From assembly GCF_003086295.3 (NCBI RefSeq), contig NC_092052.1, positions 71,278,910 to 71,342,909 of the forward strand: a stretch of 64,000 bases of DNA, read 5' to 3'. Position numbers and translations under genes: made by a program. Each line of letters starts with the position of its first letter. The stretch's first letter is position 1. Of the stretch, positions 21,597 through 33,400 are shown piece after piece. The notes under the pieces were generated by a model. It was not told the DNA's origin. It searched no databases and saw only the letters and a list, made by a program, of their open reading frames with translations. This stretch comes from Arachis hypogaea. Its lineage: Eukaryota > Streptophyta > Magnoliopsida > Fabales > Fabaceae.

Positions 21597-23221
21597 TGGT
21601 ACACGAAATCGTGATCGCACACTTTTCACACAACTCCGTGCAGCAAACCAGCAAGTGCACTGGGTCGTCCAAGTAATACCTTACGTGAGTAAGGCTCGAT
21701 CCCACGGAGATTGTCAGCTTGAAGCAAGCTATGGTCATCCTTGTAAATATCAGTCAGGCGGATTCAAATGGTTATGGGATTTTGATAATTAAAATATAAT
21801 TAAAACAAAAAATAAGATAAAAATACTTATGTAATTCATTGGTAGGATTTCAGATAAGCGTATGGAGATGCTTATTACTTCTGAACCTCTGCTTTCCTAT
21901 TGCTTTCATCCAATCAGGCGTACTCCCTTCCATGGCAAACTGTATGTTGGGGGATCATCGTTGTCAATGGCTACCGTGCGTCCTCTCAGTGAAAATGGTC
22001 CAAATGCGCTGTCACCGCACGGCTAATCATCTGTCGGTTCTCACTCATGTTGGAATAGGATCCATTGATCCTTTTGCGTCTGTCACTACGCCCAACACTC
22101 GCGAGTTTAAAGCTCGTCACAGTCATCCCATCTCAGATCCTACTCGGAATACCACAGACAAGGTTTAGACTTTCCGGATCTCAAGAATGCTACCAATTGA
22201 TTCTAGCTTATACCACGAAGACTCCGATCTCGAGGCTAAGAGATATGCATTCAAGCTCGTTTTCATGTAGAATGGAAGTGGTTGTCAGGCACGCGTTCAT
22301 AGGTGAGAATGGTGATGAGTGTCACATAATCATCACATTCATCATGTTCTTGTGTGCGAATGAATATCTTAGAACAAGAATAAGCTTGAATCAGATAGAA
22401 AAACAGTAGTAATTGCATTAATTCATGAAAAACAGCAGAGCTCCACACCTTAATCTATGGGGTGTAGAATCTCCACCGTTGAAAATACATAAGAACAAGG
22501 TCCAGGCATGGCCAAATGGCCATCCCCCTAAACGTGATCAAGAGATCAAAAGTGATACAAAGATAGTCTCAAAAATGATCTGAAGATGAAAATACAATAG
22601 TAAAAGGTCCTATTTATAATGAACTAGTAACCTAGGGTTTACAGAAATGAGTAAATGATGCAGGAATCCACTTCCGGGCCCACTTGGTGTGTGCTTGGGC
22701 TGACCATTGAAGCTTTCACATGTAGAGACTTTTCTTGGAGTTGAACGCCAGCTCTGGTGACAGTTTGGGCGTTTAACTCCAGCTTTTATGCCAGTTCTGA
22801 CGTTTAACGCCAGAATAGGGTAGAAAGTGGGCGTTTAAACGCCAGTTTGCATTATTAAAACTCGGGCAAAGTATGGACTATTATATATTTCTGGAAAGCC
22901 CAGGATGTATACTTTCCAACGCAATTGAGAGCGTGCCAATTGAGCTTCTGTAGCTTGAGAAAATCCATTTCGAGTGCAGCAGGGACAGAATCCAACAGCA
23001 TCTGCAGTCCTTTTTCAGCCTCTGAATCAGATATTTGCTCAGGTCCCTCAATTTCAGCCAGAAAATACCTAAAATCATAGAAAAATACACAAACTCATAG
23101 TAAAGTCCAGAAATGTGATTTTTATTTAAAAACTAATAAAAATATATTAAAAATTAACTAAAACATACTAAAAACTATGTAAAAAACAATGCCAAAAAGC
23201 GTATAAATTATCCGCTCATCA
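21597..23221 (-). repeat. LTR of family B shared by B1 and B2, 1625 bp
   Basis: The minus strand starts TGATGAGCGG at 23221 and ends CGTGTACCA at 21597. TATAAATA is at 22611-22618, with palindrome motifs at about 22740-22850. It has a B2 tract on one side and a B1 primer-binding site on the other. Confidence 0.92.
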
Positions 23222-23259
23222 CAACACCAAACTTAAATTGTTGCTTGTCCCCAAGCAAC
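23222..23259 (-). promoter_or_regulatory. Pre-LTR hairpin and tract (B2)
   Basis: The minus strand has GTTGCTTG-GGGA-CAAGCAAC (23240-23259), a perfect 8-bp stem, then AA and TTTAAGTTTGGTGTTG to the LTR. Confidence 0.75.
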
Positions 23260-23856
23260 TAAAAACAAAGTAGGATAAAAAGAAGAGAATATAAAATGAA
23301 TTCCGGAAACATCTATGAATATCAATATTAATTAGATGAGTGGGGCTATTAGCATTTTGCTTCTGAACAGTTTTGGCATCTCACTTTATCCTTGGAAGTT
23401 CAGAATGATTGGCATCTATAGGAACTCAGAATTCAGATAGTGTTATTGATTCTCCTAGTTCAGTATGTTGATTCTTGAACACAGTTACTTTATGATTCTT
23501 GGCCGTGACCCTAAGCATTTTGTTTTCCAGTATTACCACCGGATACATAAATGCCACAGACACATAACTGGGTGAACCTTTTCAGATTGTGACTCAGCTT
23601 GGCTAGAGTCCCCAATTAGAGGTGTCCAGAGCTCTTAAGCACACTCTTTTTGCTTTGGACCACGACTTTAACCGCTCAGTCTCAAGCTTTTCACTTGACA
23701 CCTTCACGCCACAAGCACATGGTTAGGGACAGCTTGGTTTAGCCACTCAGGCCCTCCTATCCATTAATGCTCAAAGCCTTGGATCCTTTTTTATTTTACC
23801 CTTGCCTTTTGGTTTAAAGGGCTATTGGATTTTTTTGCTTGATTTTTTCTTTTTTC

Positions 23857-23887
<31 letters not shown>

Positions 23888-24312
23888 TTCGCAAGCTTTT
23901 GTATTCACTGCTTTTCTTGCTTCAAGAATCAATTTTATGATTTTTCAGATTATCAATAACATTTCTCCTGTTTCATTATTCTTTCAAGAGCCAACAATTT
24001 TAACATTTATAAACAACAAATTCAAAAATATGCACTGTTCAAGCATTCATTCAGAAAACAAAAAGTATTGCCACCACATCAAAATAATTAAACTATTTTA
24101 AAATTCGAAATTCATGTACTTTTTGTTCTTTTGCAATTAAAAACATTTTTCATTAAGAAAGGTGATGGATTCATAGGACATTCATAGCTTTAAGGCATAA
24201 ACACAAGACACTAATGATCATGTAAATAAAGACACAAACATAGATAGAACATAAAGCATAATTTTCGAGAAACAGAAAAATAAGAGCAAGGAAATTAAAG
24301 AACGGGTCCACC
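23260..24312 (-). other. 3' noncoding region of B2
   Basis: Same as other B copies. It contains a perfect ATT microsatellite of nine units at 23861-23887. No gene. Confidence 0.7.
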
Positions 24313-25470
24313 TTAGTGATGGCAACTAGTTCTTCCTCTTGAAGATCCAATGGAACGCTTGAGCTCCTCTATATCTCTTCCTTGCCTTTGTTGCTCCTCC
24401 ATCATGGCTCTTTGGTCTTCTCTAATTTCATGAAGGAGGATGGAATGCTCTTGGTGCTCCACCCTTAGTTGTCCCATGTTGGAACTTAATTCTCCTAGGG
24501 AGGTGTTAATTTGCTCCCAATAATTTTGTGGAGGGATGTGCATCCCTTGAGGCATCTCAGGGATTTCATGATGAGGAATTTCCTCATGCTCTTGTTGAGG
24601 TCCATGAGTGGGCTCTCTTGCTTGGTCCATCCTTTTCTTAGTGATGGGCTTGTCCTCATCAATGAGGATGTCTTCCTCTATGTCAATTCCAGCTAAATTG
24701 CAGAGGTGACAAATGAGATGAGGGAAGGCTAACCTTGCCAAAGTAGAGGACTTGTTCGCCACCTTGTAGAGTTATAGGGATATAACCTCATGAACTTCTA
24801 CTTCCTCTCCATTCATGATACTATGGATCATGATAGCCCGGTCTATAGTAACTTCAGGCCGGTTACTGGTGAGAATGATTGAGCGTTGGATGAACTCCAA
24901 CCATCCCTTAGCCACTGGCTTGAGGTCAAGCCTTCTTAGTTGAACCGGCTTCCCTCTTGAATCTCTCCTCCATTGGGCGCCTTCCACACAAATGCCCATA
25001 AGGACTTGGTCCAACCTTTGATCAAAGTTGACCCTTCTAGTGTAGGGCCGTGCCTCTCCTTGCATCATTGGCAAGTTGAATGCCAACCTTACATTTTCCG
25101 AATTGAAATCTAAGTATTTCCCCCGGACCATTGTGAGCCAATTCTTTGGGTCCCGGGTCATACTTTGATCATGGTTTTTGGTGATCTATGCATTAACATA
25201 GAACTCTTGAATCATTAAGATCCCGACTTGTTGAATGAGGTTGGTGAGAATTTCCCAACCTCTTCTTCGAATCTCATGTCGAATCTCTGGATATTCACTC
25301 TTTTTGAGCTTGAAAAGGACCTCAGAGATCACCTTCTTCTTGGCCACAACTTCATAGAAGTGGTCTTGATGGACCTTTGAGATGAATCTCTTCATCTCCC
25401 ATGACTCAGAAATTGAAGCTTTTGCCTTCCCTTTCCTCTTTCTAGAGGTTTCTCTGGCCTTAGGTGCCAT
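24313..25470 (-). pseudogene. ORF2 of B2, two nonsense codons
   Basis: A single frame from ATG (25470) to TAA (24313) with two internal stops, at 25186-25188 and 24772-24774; otherwise full length, about 385 codons. Basic N-terminus (Ser/Lys/Arg, residues 1-25), the plant-transposon-protein blocks (EFYVNA, NWLTMVRGKYLDF, VAKGWLEFIQRS, RAIMIHSIM, HLCNLAG), then a Gln/Glu tail with a likely coiled coil (EQQRQGRDIEELKRS). Role unknown; it sits where some plant Ty3 lineages carry an extra ORF. Expression from the TATA box 198 bp upstream is inferred. Confidence 0.85.
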
Positions 25471-25506
25471 AAGTGGTTATGGAAAAATAAAAAGCAACAC
25501 TTTTAC

Positions 25507-25544
25507 CACACCAAACTTAGAAGGTTTGCTCGTCCTCGAGCAAA
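25507..25544 (-). promoter_or_regulatory. Internal hairpin plus tract (B2)
   Basis: The minus strand has TTTGCTCG-AGGA-CGAGCAAA (25525-25544), perfectly paired, then CCT and TTCTAAGTTTGGTGT (one base unlike other copies). Confidence 0.72.
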
Positions 25545-25660
25545 AGAAGAAAGAAGAGAGTAGAAGAAGGAGAAATAGATGAGATAGAAGGGGTTTAGTG
25601 GTTCGGCCAAGGGGGAGAAGTAGTGTTTATGATGTGTGAAAATGAAGGTGTGAAGAGGAG

Positions 25661-25668
25661 TTTATATA
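25661..25668 (-). promoter_or_regulatory. Internal TATA box (B2)
   Basis: TATATAAA on the minus strand, 198 bp before the ATG at 25470. Confidence 0.58.
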
Positions 25669-25945
25669 GGAGTGGAAAGAGATGGTAGGGTTTGTTTATT
25701 AAGGGTTAGATTTGGGAGGAAAAGTATTTGAATTTGAATTGTGAGGTGGGTGGGGTTTTTAGGGAAGAGTGGGTGGAAGTGATTGGTAAAGAGATGATGG
25801 GGAAGAGAAATGGAGGTGATTGGTGAGGGGTATTTGGGGAAGGGTGTTATGGGAAGGTGTGAAGAAGAGAGAGAGAGTTGAGGTAGGTGGGGATCCTGTG
25901 GGGTCCACAGATCCTAAGGTGTCAAGAATTTCTCATCCCTACACC

Positions 25946-26156
25946 ATTTTGGCATGTAAACACCACTTGGAGTGCCAATCCTGGCGTTAAACGCCAGGTT
26001 GCTGCCCATTTCTGGCGTTTAATGCCAGCTTTTCTTCCCTTTCTGGCGTTAACTCAAGCTTTGTGCCCTTTTCTGGTGTTAAACGCCAGTTCGGTGCCCT
26101 TTTCTGGCGTTTAATGCCCATTCTGCTACCCTTACTGGCATTTAAACGCCAGTAAG
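25946..26156 (-). repeat. GGCGTTTAACGCC palindrome array (B2)
   Basis: About seven units, some broken by CpG-type changes. The terminal unit at 26131-26156 matches the 26-bp palindrome of the forward copy except for one or two bases. Confidence 0.85.
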
Positions 26157-26368
26157 ATCGTCCTCCAGAGTGTGCTATTTTTAATGCTATTTTTCATTCT
26201 ATTTTTGCTTTTTCAATTGTTTTTGTGACTTTACATGATCATCAACCTAAAGAAAACATAAAATAACAATAGAAAATAAAAATTTAACATAGATAAGTAA
26301 AGATTGGGTTGCCTCCCAACAAGCACTTCTTTAATGTCAATAGCTTGACAGTGGGCTCTCATGGAGCC

Positions 26369-28872
26369 TCACAGATACTCAGAGCATGATGATGGCCTCC
26401 CAACACCAAACTTAGAGTTTGAATGTGGGGGCTCTGTTTGACTCTGTATTGAGAGAAGCTTGTCATGCTTCTTCTCCATGTGTGCATAAGGAGATCCTTG
26501 TGCCTTAAACACAAGGCAGGCCTCATTTACTTGAATGACCAGCTCTCCTCTGTCAACATCAATCACAGCTTTTGTTGTGGCTAGGAAGGGTCTGCCAAGG
26601 ATGATGGATTCATCCATACTCTTCCTAGTGTCTAGGATTATGAAGTCAGCAGGATGTAGAGGCCTTCAACCTTTACCAAGACATCCTCTACAAGTCCATA
26701 AGCCTGTTTCCTTGAATTGTCTGCCATCTCTAGTGAGATTCTTGCAGCTTTCACCTCAATGATCCCTAGTTTCTCCATTATAGAGAGGGGCATGAGGTTT
26801 ATACTTGACCCTAGGTCACACAGAGCCTTTTCAAAGGTCATGGTGCCTATGGTACAGGGTATGAGGAATTTTTCGGGGTCTGGTTTCTTCTGAGGTAATT
26901 TCTGCCTAACCAAGGTACTCAGTTCATTGATGAGCAATGGAGGTTCATCCTCCCAAGTCTCATTACCAACTAACTTGGCATTCAGCTTCATGATTGCTCT
27001 AAGGTACTTAGCAACTTGCTCTTCAGCAATATCTTCATCCTCTTCAGAGGAAGAATATTCATCAGAGCTCATGAATGGCAGAAGTAGGTTCAATGGAATC
27101 TCTATAGTCTCTGTGTGAGCCTCAGATTCCTCTGGTTCCTCAATAGGGAATTCCTTGGAGGCCAATGGACGTCGATTGAGGTCTTCCTCAGTGGATATCA
27201 CTTCCTTTCCCTCCTTTACAGGTTCGGCCATGTGGGACGTGTTTATGGCCGTGCACTCTGATAAACCACTATTTTATGGTTTATCTTATGCTTAATTGAG
27301 TGGTTTTTATCAACTCTTTACCCATTTATTCATACTAATCGCATGCTTTATGTTTTCCTTCCTGATTTTGTGCTATGATTGAAAATATGCTTCTTTGGCC
27401 TTTATATTGCTAATATTAATCCTCTCTTATCACCATTAAATGCCTTGATATGTGTGTTAAGTGTTTTCAGAGATTACACTCTCTTTTTGGATTTTCTTCT
27501 GTATTGCTTGGGAGAGTACTAGGAGGGAGTTCAGTAATTTCTTACTCAGCTGACCCACTTGTGCCTCCAAATTTCTAATGAGGGACCTTGTTTCAGTCAT
27601 GAAACTTAGTGTAGTTTTAGATAGATCAGAGACTATGGCTGCTAAGCTAGAGAGACTCTGCTCAGAATTCTCTGTCTGTTGCTGAGAAGATGATGGAAAA
27701 GGTTTGCTATTGCTAAACCTGTTTCGTCTATCATTATTATTATTGAAGCCTTGATTAGGCTTCTGTTGATCCTTCCATGAGAGGTTAGGATGATTCCTAC
27801 ATGAAGGATTGTAAGTGTTTCCATAGGAATCTACCATGTAATTCACTTCTTCCATTCCAGGATTCTCAGGGTCATAAGCTTCTTCTTCAGCGGAAGCTTC
27901 CTTAGTACTGTCTGTTGCAGCTTGCATTCCAAACAGACTCTGATAAATCATATTGACTTGCTGAGTCAATATTTTGTTCTGAGCCAATATGGCATTCAGA
28001 GTATCAATCTCAAGAACTCCTTTCTTCTGAGTTGTCCCATTATTCACAGGATTTCATTCAGAAGTATACATGAATTGGTTATTTGCATCCATTTCAATGA
28101 GTTCCTGGGCTTCTTCAGGCATCTTCTTCAGATGAAGAGATCCACCAGTAGAGTTGTCCAATGACATCTTGGACAGTTCAGACAGACCATCATAGAATAT
28201 GCATATGATGCTCCATTCTGAAAGCATGCAAGAAGGACACCTTTTGATCAATTGCTTGTATCTTTCCCAAGCTTCATAGAGGGATTCGCCTTCCTTCTGT
28301 CTGAAGGTTTGGACTTCCACTCTAAGCTTACTCAATTTTTGAGGTGGAAAGAACTTTGCCAAGAAGGTATTGACCAGCTTTTCCCAAGAGTTCATGCTTT
28401 CTTTAGCTTGTGAGTCCAACCATGTGCTAGCTCTGTCTCTTACAGCAAAAGGGAAGAGCATAAGTTTGTAGACTTCAGGGTCAACCCCATGGGTCTTAAC
28501 AGTGTCACAGATTTGCAAGAATTCAGCTAAAAACTGATGAGGATCTTCTAATGGAAGTCCATAATACTTACAATTCTGCTGCATTAGAGAAACTAATTGA
28601 GGTTTAAGCTCAAAGTTGTTTGCTCGAATTGCAGGGATTGAGATGCTTCTTCCACAGAAGTCAAAAGAAGGTGCAATGAAGTCACCAAGCATCTTCCTTG
28701 CACTGTTGGAATTGTTGTTATTTTCGGCTGCCATGTCTTCTTCTCTTTCGAAAATTTCTGTTAGGTCCTCTCCAGAGAGTTGTGCTTTAGCTTCTCTTAG
28801 CTTTCTCTTCAAGGTCCTTTCAGGTTCAGGATCAGCTTCAACAAGAATGCCTTTATCCTTGTTCCTGCTCAT
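26369..28872 (-). pseudogene. gag-protease of B2, broken by frameshifts and a 218-bp insertion
   Basis: The first 272 codons (28872 to 28054) are clean: charged N-terminus, then the gag domain at residues 105-225 (DPHQFLAEF, TWLDSQ, YEAWERYKQ). A stop at 28054-28056 is followed by the same frame to a frameshift near 27540 (one base lost). An LTR-like insertion occupies 27259-27476. The acidic region and protease follow (27231 to 26638, with DLGSSINLMP); another frameshift near 26650 precedes the C-terminus (GRPFLATT, 26617 to 26369). No CCHC knuckle, RT or integrase. Confidence 0.88.
27259..27476 (+). mobile_element. 218-bp insertion like the start of LTR C, with CACTC duplication
   Basis: Begins TGATAAACCACTATTTTATGG, like the C LTR start, with a perfect 9-bp terminal inverted pair (27260-27285). 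It follows that LTR for about 215 bp and stops at GAGATTA. CACTC flanks both sides (27254-27258 and 27477-27481), while the uninterrupted site in B1 (about 18435) has it once. It has no CA end, so it is neither a full LTR nor an obvious fragment. Confidence 0.75.
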
Positions 28873-30538
28873 ATGAAAGAGAAGAGAATAAGAAAGTATA
28901 GAATCCTCTATGTCATAGTATAGAGATTTCTTGAGGTGTCAGAGGAAAAGAAGAATAGAAGGATAAGGTAGAGAGGAGAATTTGAACTTATAGAGAGGGA
29001 CAGAGTCCAAATTGCTAATAGAGGAGAAGTGTTAGTCCTTAAATAGAAGAGGGTGAGGAGGTGGGTAAATTTTCAAAAACAAAATTAAAAAAAATTTAAA
29101 TTAATTAAAAGAAATTTTGAAAAAGTGGTTGATGGTTTTCAAAAATTAAAAGTGAGAAAGTGGTTAAGTGATTTTGAAAAAGAATTAGAAATTAGCAATA
29201 AAAAGATATGATTGAAAATTATTTTGAAAAAGATGTAATTGAGAGGATATGATTGAAAAGATATGATTGAAAAACAATTTAAGAGGATTTGATTTTGAAA
29301 ATTAAAGTTGATTACTTAACTAACAAGAAACTAAAAGATATGATTTTAAAATTTAAGAATTGAACCTTTCTTAATAAGCAAGTAACAACTTGAGATTTTG
29401 AGTCAATCATATTGAATATTAGCATTAATTTTGAAAATATAAAATAAAAATAAGAAAAGGATTTTGAAAATCATTTTGGAATTTTCGAAAATATTAAAAA
29501 GAAAATTAAAAAAGATGTGATTTGAAAAAGATATGATGTGAAAAAGATGTGATTTTGAAAAATTTTGAAGATTTGAAAAAGATTTGAATTGTAAACAAAA
29601 CCTCCCCTCCTGTGCCATCCTGGCGTTAAGCGCCCATAATGGTATCCATTCTGGCGTTTAACGCCCAAAATACTACCCTTTTGCGCGTTTAATGCCCAGC
29701 CAGGTACCCTAGCTGGCGTTTAAACGCCAGTTTTCCTTCCTCACTGGGCGTTTTGAACGCCCAGATTTTTCTCTGTAATTCCTCTACTGTATGTTCTGAA
29801 TCTTCAATTCTCTGTCTTATTGACTTGAAAAGACATAATTTGAAAAATTTTTTTTTGAATTTTTAATGATGAGAAATAACAAAATGAAGCTAATCATGGA
29901 AGACTAAGATCAAATAAACAATGCATGCAAGACACCAAACTTATAAATTTTCATATCAGAGACACTAACAAATTGAGAGTGCAATAAGAAACAACAAAAG
30001 ACACAAAATAAGAGAATTTAAATATCAGACCCAAGAAAATCATCAAGAACAACTTGAAGATCAATGAGGAACATAATGCATATATTTGAAAAATGCAGGA
30101 AAATTAAAAATATGCAAGACACCAAACTTAAAAATTGACACTAGACTCAAACACAAATTATTTTTTATTTTTATGATTTTATTAATTTTTTTATATATTT
30201 TTTGAAAATTATTTGGAAAAAGAAAACAAGGAATCCAAAATTCTTAATGAGAATTCTAGGAATCATGCAATGTTAGTCTAAAACTTCAGTCTAAAGAAAT
30301 TAGACAGGGCTAAACAAGCTTCAGCAGGACATTACATATAACAGCCAAATTGATGGGAATCAACTGGCTCCTGTGATGATAAAAGTATCATCTGAAACTC
30401 TAGAATTCGTTCTTAAAAACTCTGAAGAACAAAATTAAAAATTTTTTTGAATTTTTCGAAAATAAAAAGCTTAAAAATAAAATAAAATTACCTAATCTGA
30501 GCAACAAGATGAACCATCAGTTGTCCAAACTCGAACAA
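28873..30538 (-). other. Leader of B2
   Basis: AT-rich untranslated leader, with a palindrome array at 29620-29765. No gene. Confidence 0.7.
29620..29765 (-). repeat. Leader palindrome array (B2)
   Basis: Five GGCGTTTAACGCC-type units, including CTGGCGTTTAAACGCCAG and GGGCGTTTTGAACGCCC, collinear with 20543-20690. Confidence 0.82.
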
Positions 30539-30556
30539 TCCCCGGCAACGGCGCCA
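30539..30556 (-). promoter_or_regulatory. Primer-binding site, tRNA-Asp, perfect (B2)
   Basis: TGGCGCCGTTGCCGGGGA on the minus strand, six bases from the LTR end. Confidence 0.9.
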
Positions 30557-30562
30557 AAAACT

Positions 30563-32183
30563 TGGTACATGAAATCGTAATCGCACACTTTTCACACAAC
30601 TCCGTACAGCTGACCAGCAAGTGCACTGGGTCGTCCAAGTAATACCTTACGTAAGGGTCGATCCCACAGAGATTGTCGGCTTGAAGCAAGCTATGGTCAT
30701 CCTTGTAAATCTCAATCAGGCGGATTCAAATGGTTATGGGATTTTGATAATTAAAATCATAATTAAAACAGAAAATAAGATAGAAATACTTATGTAATTC
30801 AATGGTAGGATTTCAGATAAGCGTATGGAGATGCTTATTGCTTCTGAACCTCTGTTTCCTATCGCTTTCATCCAATCAGGCGTACTCCCTTCCATGGCAA
30901 GCTGTATGTTGGGGGATCACCGTTGTCAATGGCTACCATGTGTCCTCTCAGTGAAAATGGTTCAAATGCACTGTCACCGCACGGCTAATCATCTGTCGAT
31001 TCTCACTCATGTTGGAATAAGATCTATTGATCCTTTTTGCGTCTGTCACTACGCCCAACACTCGCGAGTTTGAAGCTCGTCACAGTCATCCCATCCCAGA
31101 TGCTACTCGGAATACCACAGACAAAGTTTAGACTTTCCGGATCTCAAGAATGCTACTAATTGATTCTAGCTTATACCACGAAGACTCTGATCTCGAGGCT
31201 AAGAGATATGCATTCAATCTCATTTTTATATAGAACGGAAGTGGTTGTCAGGCACGCATTCATAGGTGAGAATGGTGATGAGTGTGACATAATCATCAAA
31301 TTCATCATGTTCGTGTATACGAATGAATATCTTAGAATAAGAATAAGCTTGAATTGGATAGAAAAATAGTGGTAATTGCATTAATTCATGATGAACAGCA
31401 TAGCTCCACACCTTAATCTAAGGGGTGTAGAAACTCCACCATTGAAAATACATAAGAACAAGGTCCGGGCTTGGCCGAATGGCCAGCCCCCTAAACGTGA
31501 TCAAGAGATCAAAAGTGATACCAAGATAGTCTCAAAAATGATCTAAAGATGAAAATACAATAGCAAGAGGTCCTATTTATAATGAACTAGTGACCTAAGG
31601 TTTACAGAAATAAGTAAATGATGTAGAAATCCACTTCCGGGCCCACTTGGTGTGTGCTTGGGCTGAGCATTGAAGCTTTCACATGAAGAGACTTTTCTTG
31701 GAGTTAAACGCCAGCTCTGGTGCCAGTTTGGGCGTTTAACTCCAGCTTTTATGCCAGTTCTGGGATTTAACGCCAGAATAGGATAGAAAGTGGGCGTTTA
31801 AACGCTAGTTTGCGTTATCAAAACTCAGGCAAAGTATGGACTATTATATATTTCTGGAAAGACCAGGATGTCTACTTTCCAACGCAATTAAGGGCACGCC
31901 AATTGGGCTTCTTCAGCTTGAAAAAATTCATTTCGAGTGTATCAGGGTCAGAATCCAACAGCATCTGCAGTCTTTTTTCAGCCTCTGGATCAGATTTTTT
32001 GCTCAGGTCCTTCAATTTCAGCCAGAAAATACCTGAAATTACAGAAAAACACAAACTCATAGTAAAGTCCAGAAATGTGATTTTTATTTAAAAAATAATA
32101 AAAATATATTAAAAATTAACTAAAACATACTAAAAACTATGTAAAAAACAATGCCAAAAAGCATATAAATTATCCACTCATCA
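30563..32183 (-). repeat. 5' LTR of B2, 1621 bp
   Basis: The minus strand starts TGATGAGTGG at 32183 and ends at 30563. TATAAATA is at 31574-31581, with GCGTTTAACGCC-type motifs at about 31700-31810. It is closely similar to 21597-23221. Confidence 0.9.
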
Positions 32184-32370
32184 ATGACAATTCGGTTGTC
32201 AAAGTTGAAAGGTGCAGGAAGAAGCGCTCGCTCAGTCGCTCTCTATGCGTGACAGCAGTAGCGCTGTGTTATGCAGCGTCTCTGAGTGAGGAAACTATTG
32301 TGAGTGTGTGAGTGAGGGAACGATTGTGGGAGAGTGAAGAGGGTGATGTGTGTCATTTGTGAGTGCGGCA

Positions 32371-33372
32371 TTATGTGTATGTTAGTGATGTGTTAGGGTT
32401 AGGTTTAGTCAGGGAAAGGATATTTTTTGGGGTTTTTTTTGTTCGGTTCCTCAGTTTGGTAGAGTTGATGGTAGTGCTATGGGTGTTTTCCTCTTGGAGG
32501 GTGTAATGTTTATTGATCTTTCCAAAATCTCCCCTCGGAATGAATTTGTTGCCTCTAAGAGTCCGGAGCATAATGTCCATTGGTCGCCTCGCTACCCCCG
32601 CTGCGTTTGCTAAGCGCATCACCATCGACGGAAATGGAATGTTGATATTTTTCTTGTCAACCAATTTCCAAATTGATTTGCGCAATAAAGGCAAGATGGC
32701 TATATGCTTCCCTTGCATAATAGCCCAAAGTAGCAAAGCAGTTCTAAATCTCACATGGGTAGTGTGGGTGCTCAGAATGATGTAGTCCGCCACAATCTGA
32801 TGCCATATACGCATTTCAGCATTCAAATCAGAGTATGCAATACTAGTGGGAACAGAATTCCTCCCCTTGCTATACTCCCAAGATGCACCAGGACGGCCTA
32901 TTCTCTCAAGGATGAGAGTCAGAGATACTCTTCCTTTGAAGACATCCACCTTTATCTTGGAATATTCATATTTCTCAAGTGGAAAGTGGGGGATGTCCAG
33001 AATAGCTTCTAGAGCTTGATTAGATGTATCCAACATCTTTCGCCAGAAGAAGACTGACTTCGCTTCCCAAGCTTGGTAGTTTGCATAAAATTCCCGCACC
33101 ATAGTCTCATTGATTTCAATGGGTTCTCGCTCGAGAAACTCCCAATGAAGTGAGGCAATCCTTTGGTGGATAGTCGCCTTGTATTGGCTTGGAACCTTCA
33201 ACGGCCGCTCCCAATGGATGGTACGCTTCTTAATAGCCTTGTATTGATAGTTGGCTCTCCGGTTAACCAAGTTATCCGATCTATGGCCTTGGCGATCCCA
33301 CCAAATGTCAGGAGAGTGAGCGGTAGTTTGCTCAACTGGCGAAGTAACCGGTGTCTTACCCTTCTTCATCAT
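32371..33372 (-). CDS. ORF2-type protein of family E (plant transposon protein domain), 333 aa
   Basis: The longest uninterrupted element ORF here. Start at 33372 (Met-Met-Lys-Lys) directly after a pyrimidine tract ending CAG. It aligns by eye with B ORF2: VREFYAN against VQEFYAN, GASW against GAQW, a block ending RTALLLWAIM against RAIMIHSIM, and LANAAGV against LCNSAGI, spaced alike. This is remote homology to the same domain family (recalled as PF20167). The basic start and Ser/Thr/Asn-rich tail look unstructured. Role unknown. Its openness suggests a young fragment, but the flanking truncations mean expression is doubtful. Confidence 0.65.
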   Translation of the reverse strand: MMKKGKTPVTSPVEQTTAHSPDIWWDRQGHRSDNLVNRRANYQYKAIKKRTIHWERPLKVPSQYKATIHQRIASLHWEFLEREPIEINETMVREFYANYQAWEAKSVFFWRKMLDTSNQALEAILDIPHFPLEKYEYSKIKVDVFKGRVSLTLILERIGRPGASWEYSKGRNSVPTSIAYSDLNAEMRIWHQIVADYIILSTHTTHVRFRTALLLWAIMQGKHIAILPLLRKSIWKLVDKKNINIPFPSMVMRLANAAGVARRPMDIMLRTLRGNKFIPRGDFGKINKHYTLQEENTHSTTINSTKLRNRTKKTPKNILSLTKPNPNTSLTYT

Positions 33373-33400
33373 CCTGAAAATGCAAGGAAAAGAACTTCGA
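33373..33400 (-). promoter_or_regulatory. Candidate 3' splice site before E ORF2
   Basis: The minus strand reads TTTTCCTTGCATTTTCAG then GATGATGAAG, putting the start codon one base after the acceptor, as in element C. Confidence 0.4.

Larger units (their letters stand above)
21597..32183 (-). mobile_element. Complete two-LTR family B element, reversed (B2)
   Basis: 10,587 bp with LTRs at 30563-32183 (5') and 21597-23221 (3'), perfect primer-binding site, leader with array, gag-protease, array, internal TATA, ORF2 and hairpin/tract. The 3' LTR also serves as 5' LTR for B1, giving the order LTR-internal-LTR-internal; this explains why no target-site duplication can be scored. It lacks RT and integrase. 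Confidence 0.9.

Noticed and set aside
24511..24696. Antisense frames opposite ORF2 and gag (e.g. 15657, 18108, 24511, 26927)
   Set aside because: They recur only because the sense strand is conserved; shadows of the true genes.
32184..32188. ATGAC as a target duplication of the reversed B element
   Set aside because: The other end of the element runs into another B internal region, so no matching copy can be tested.
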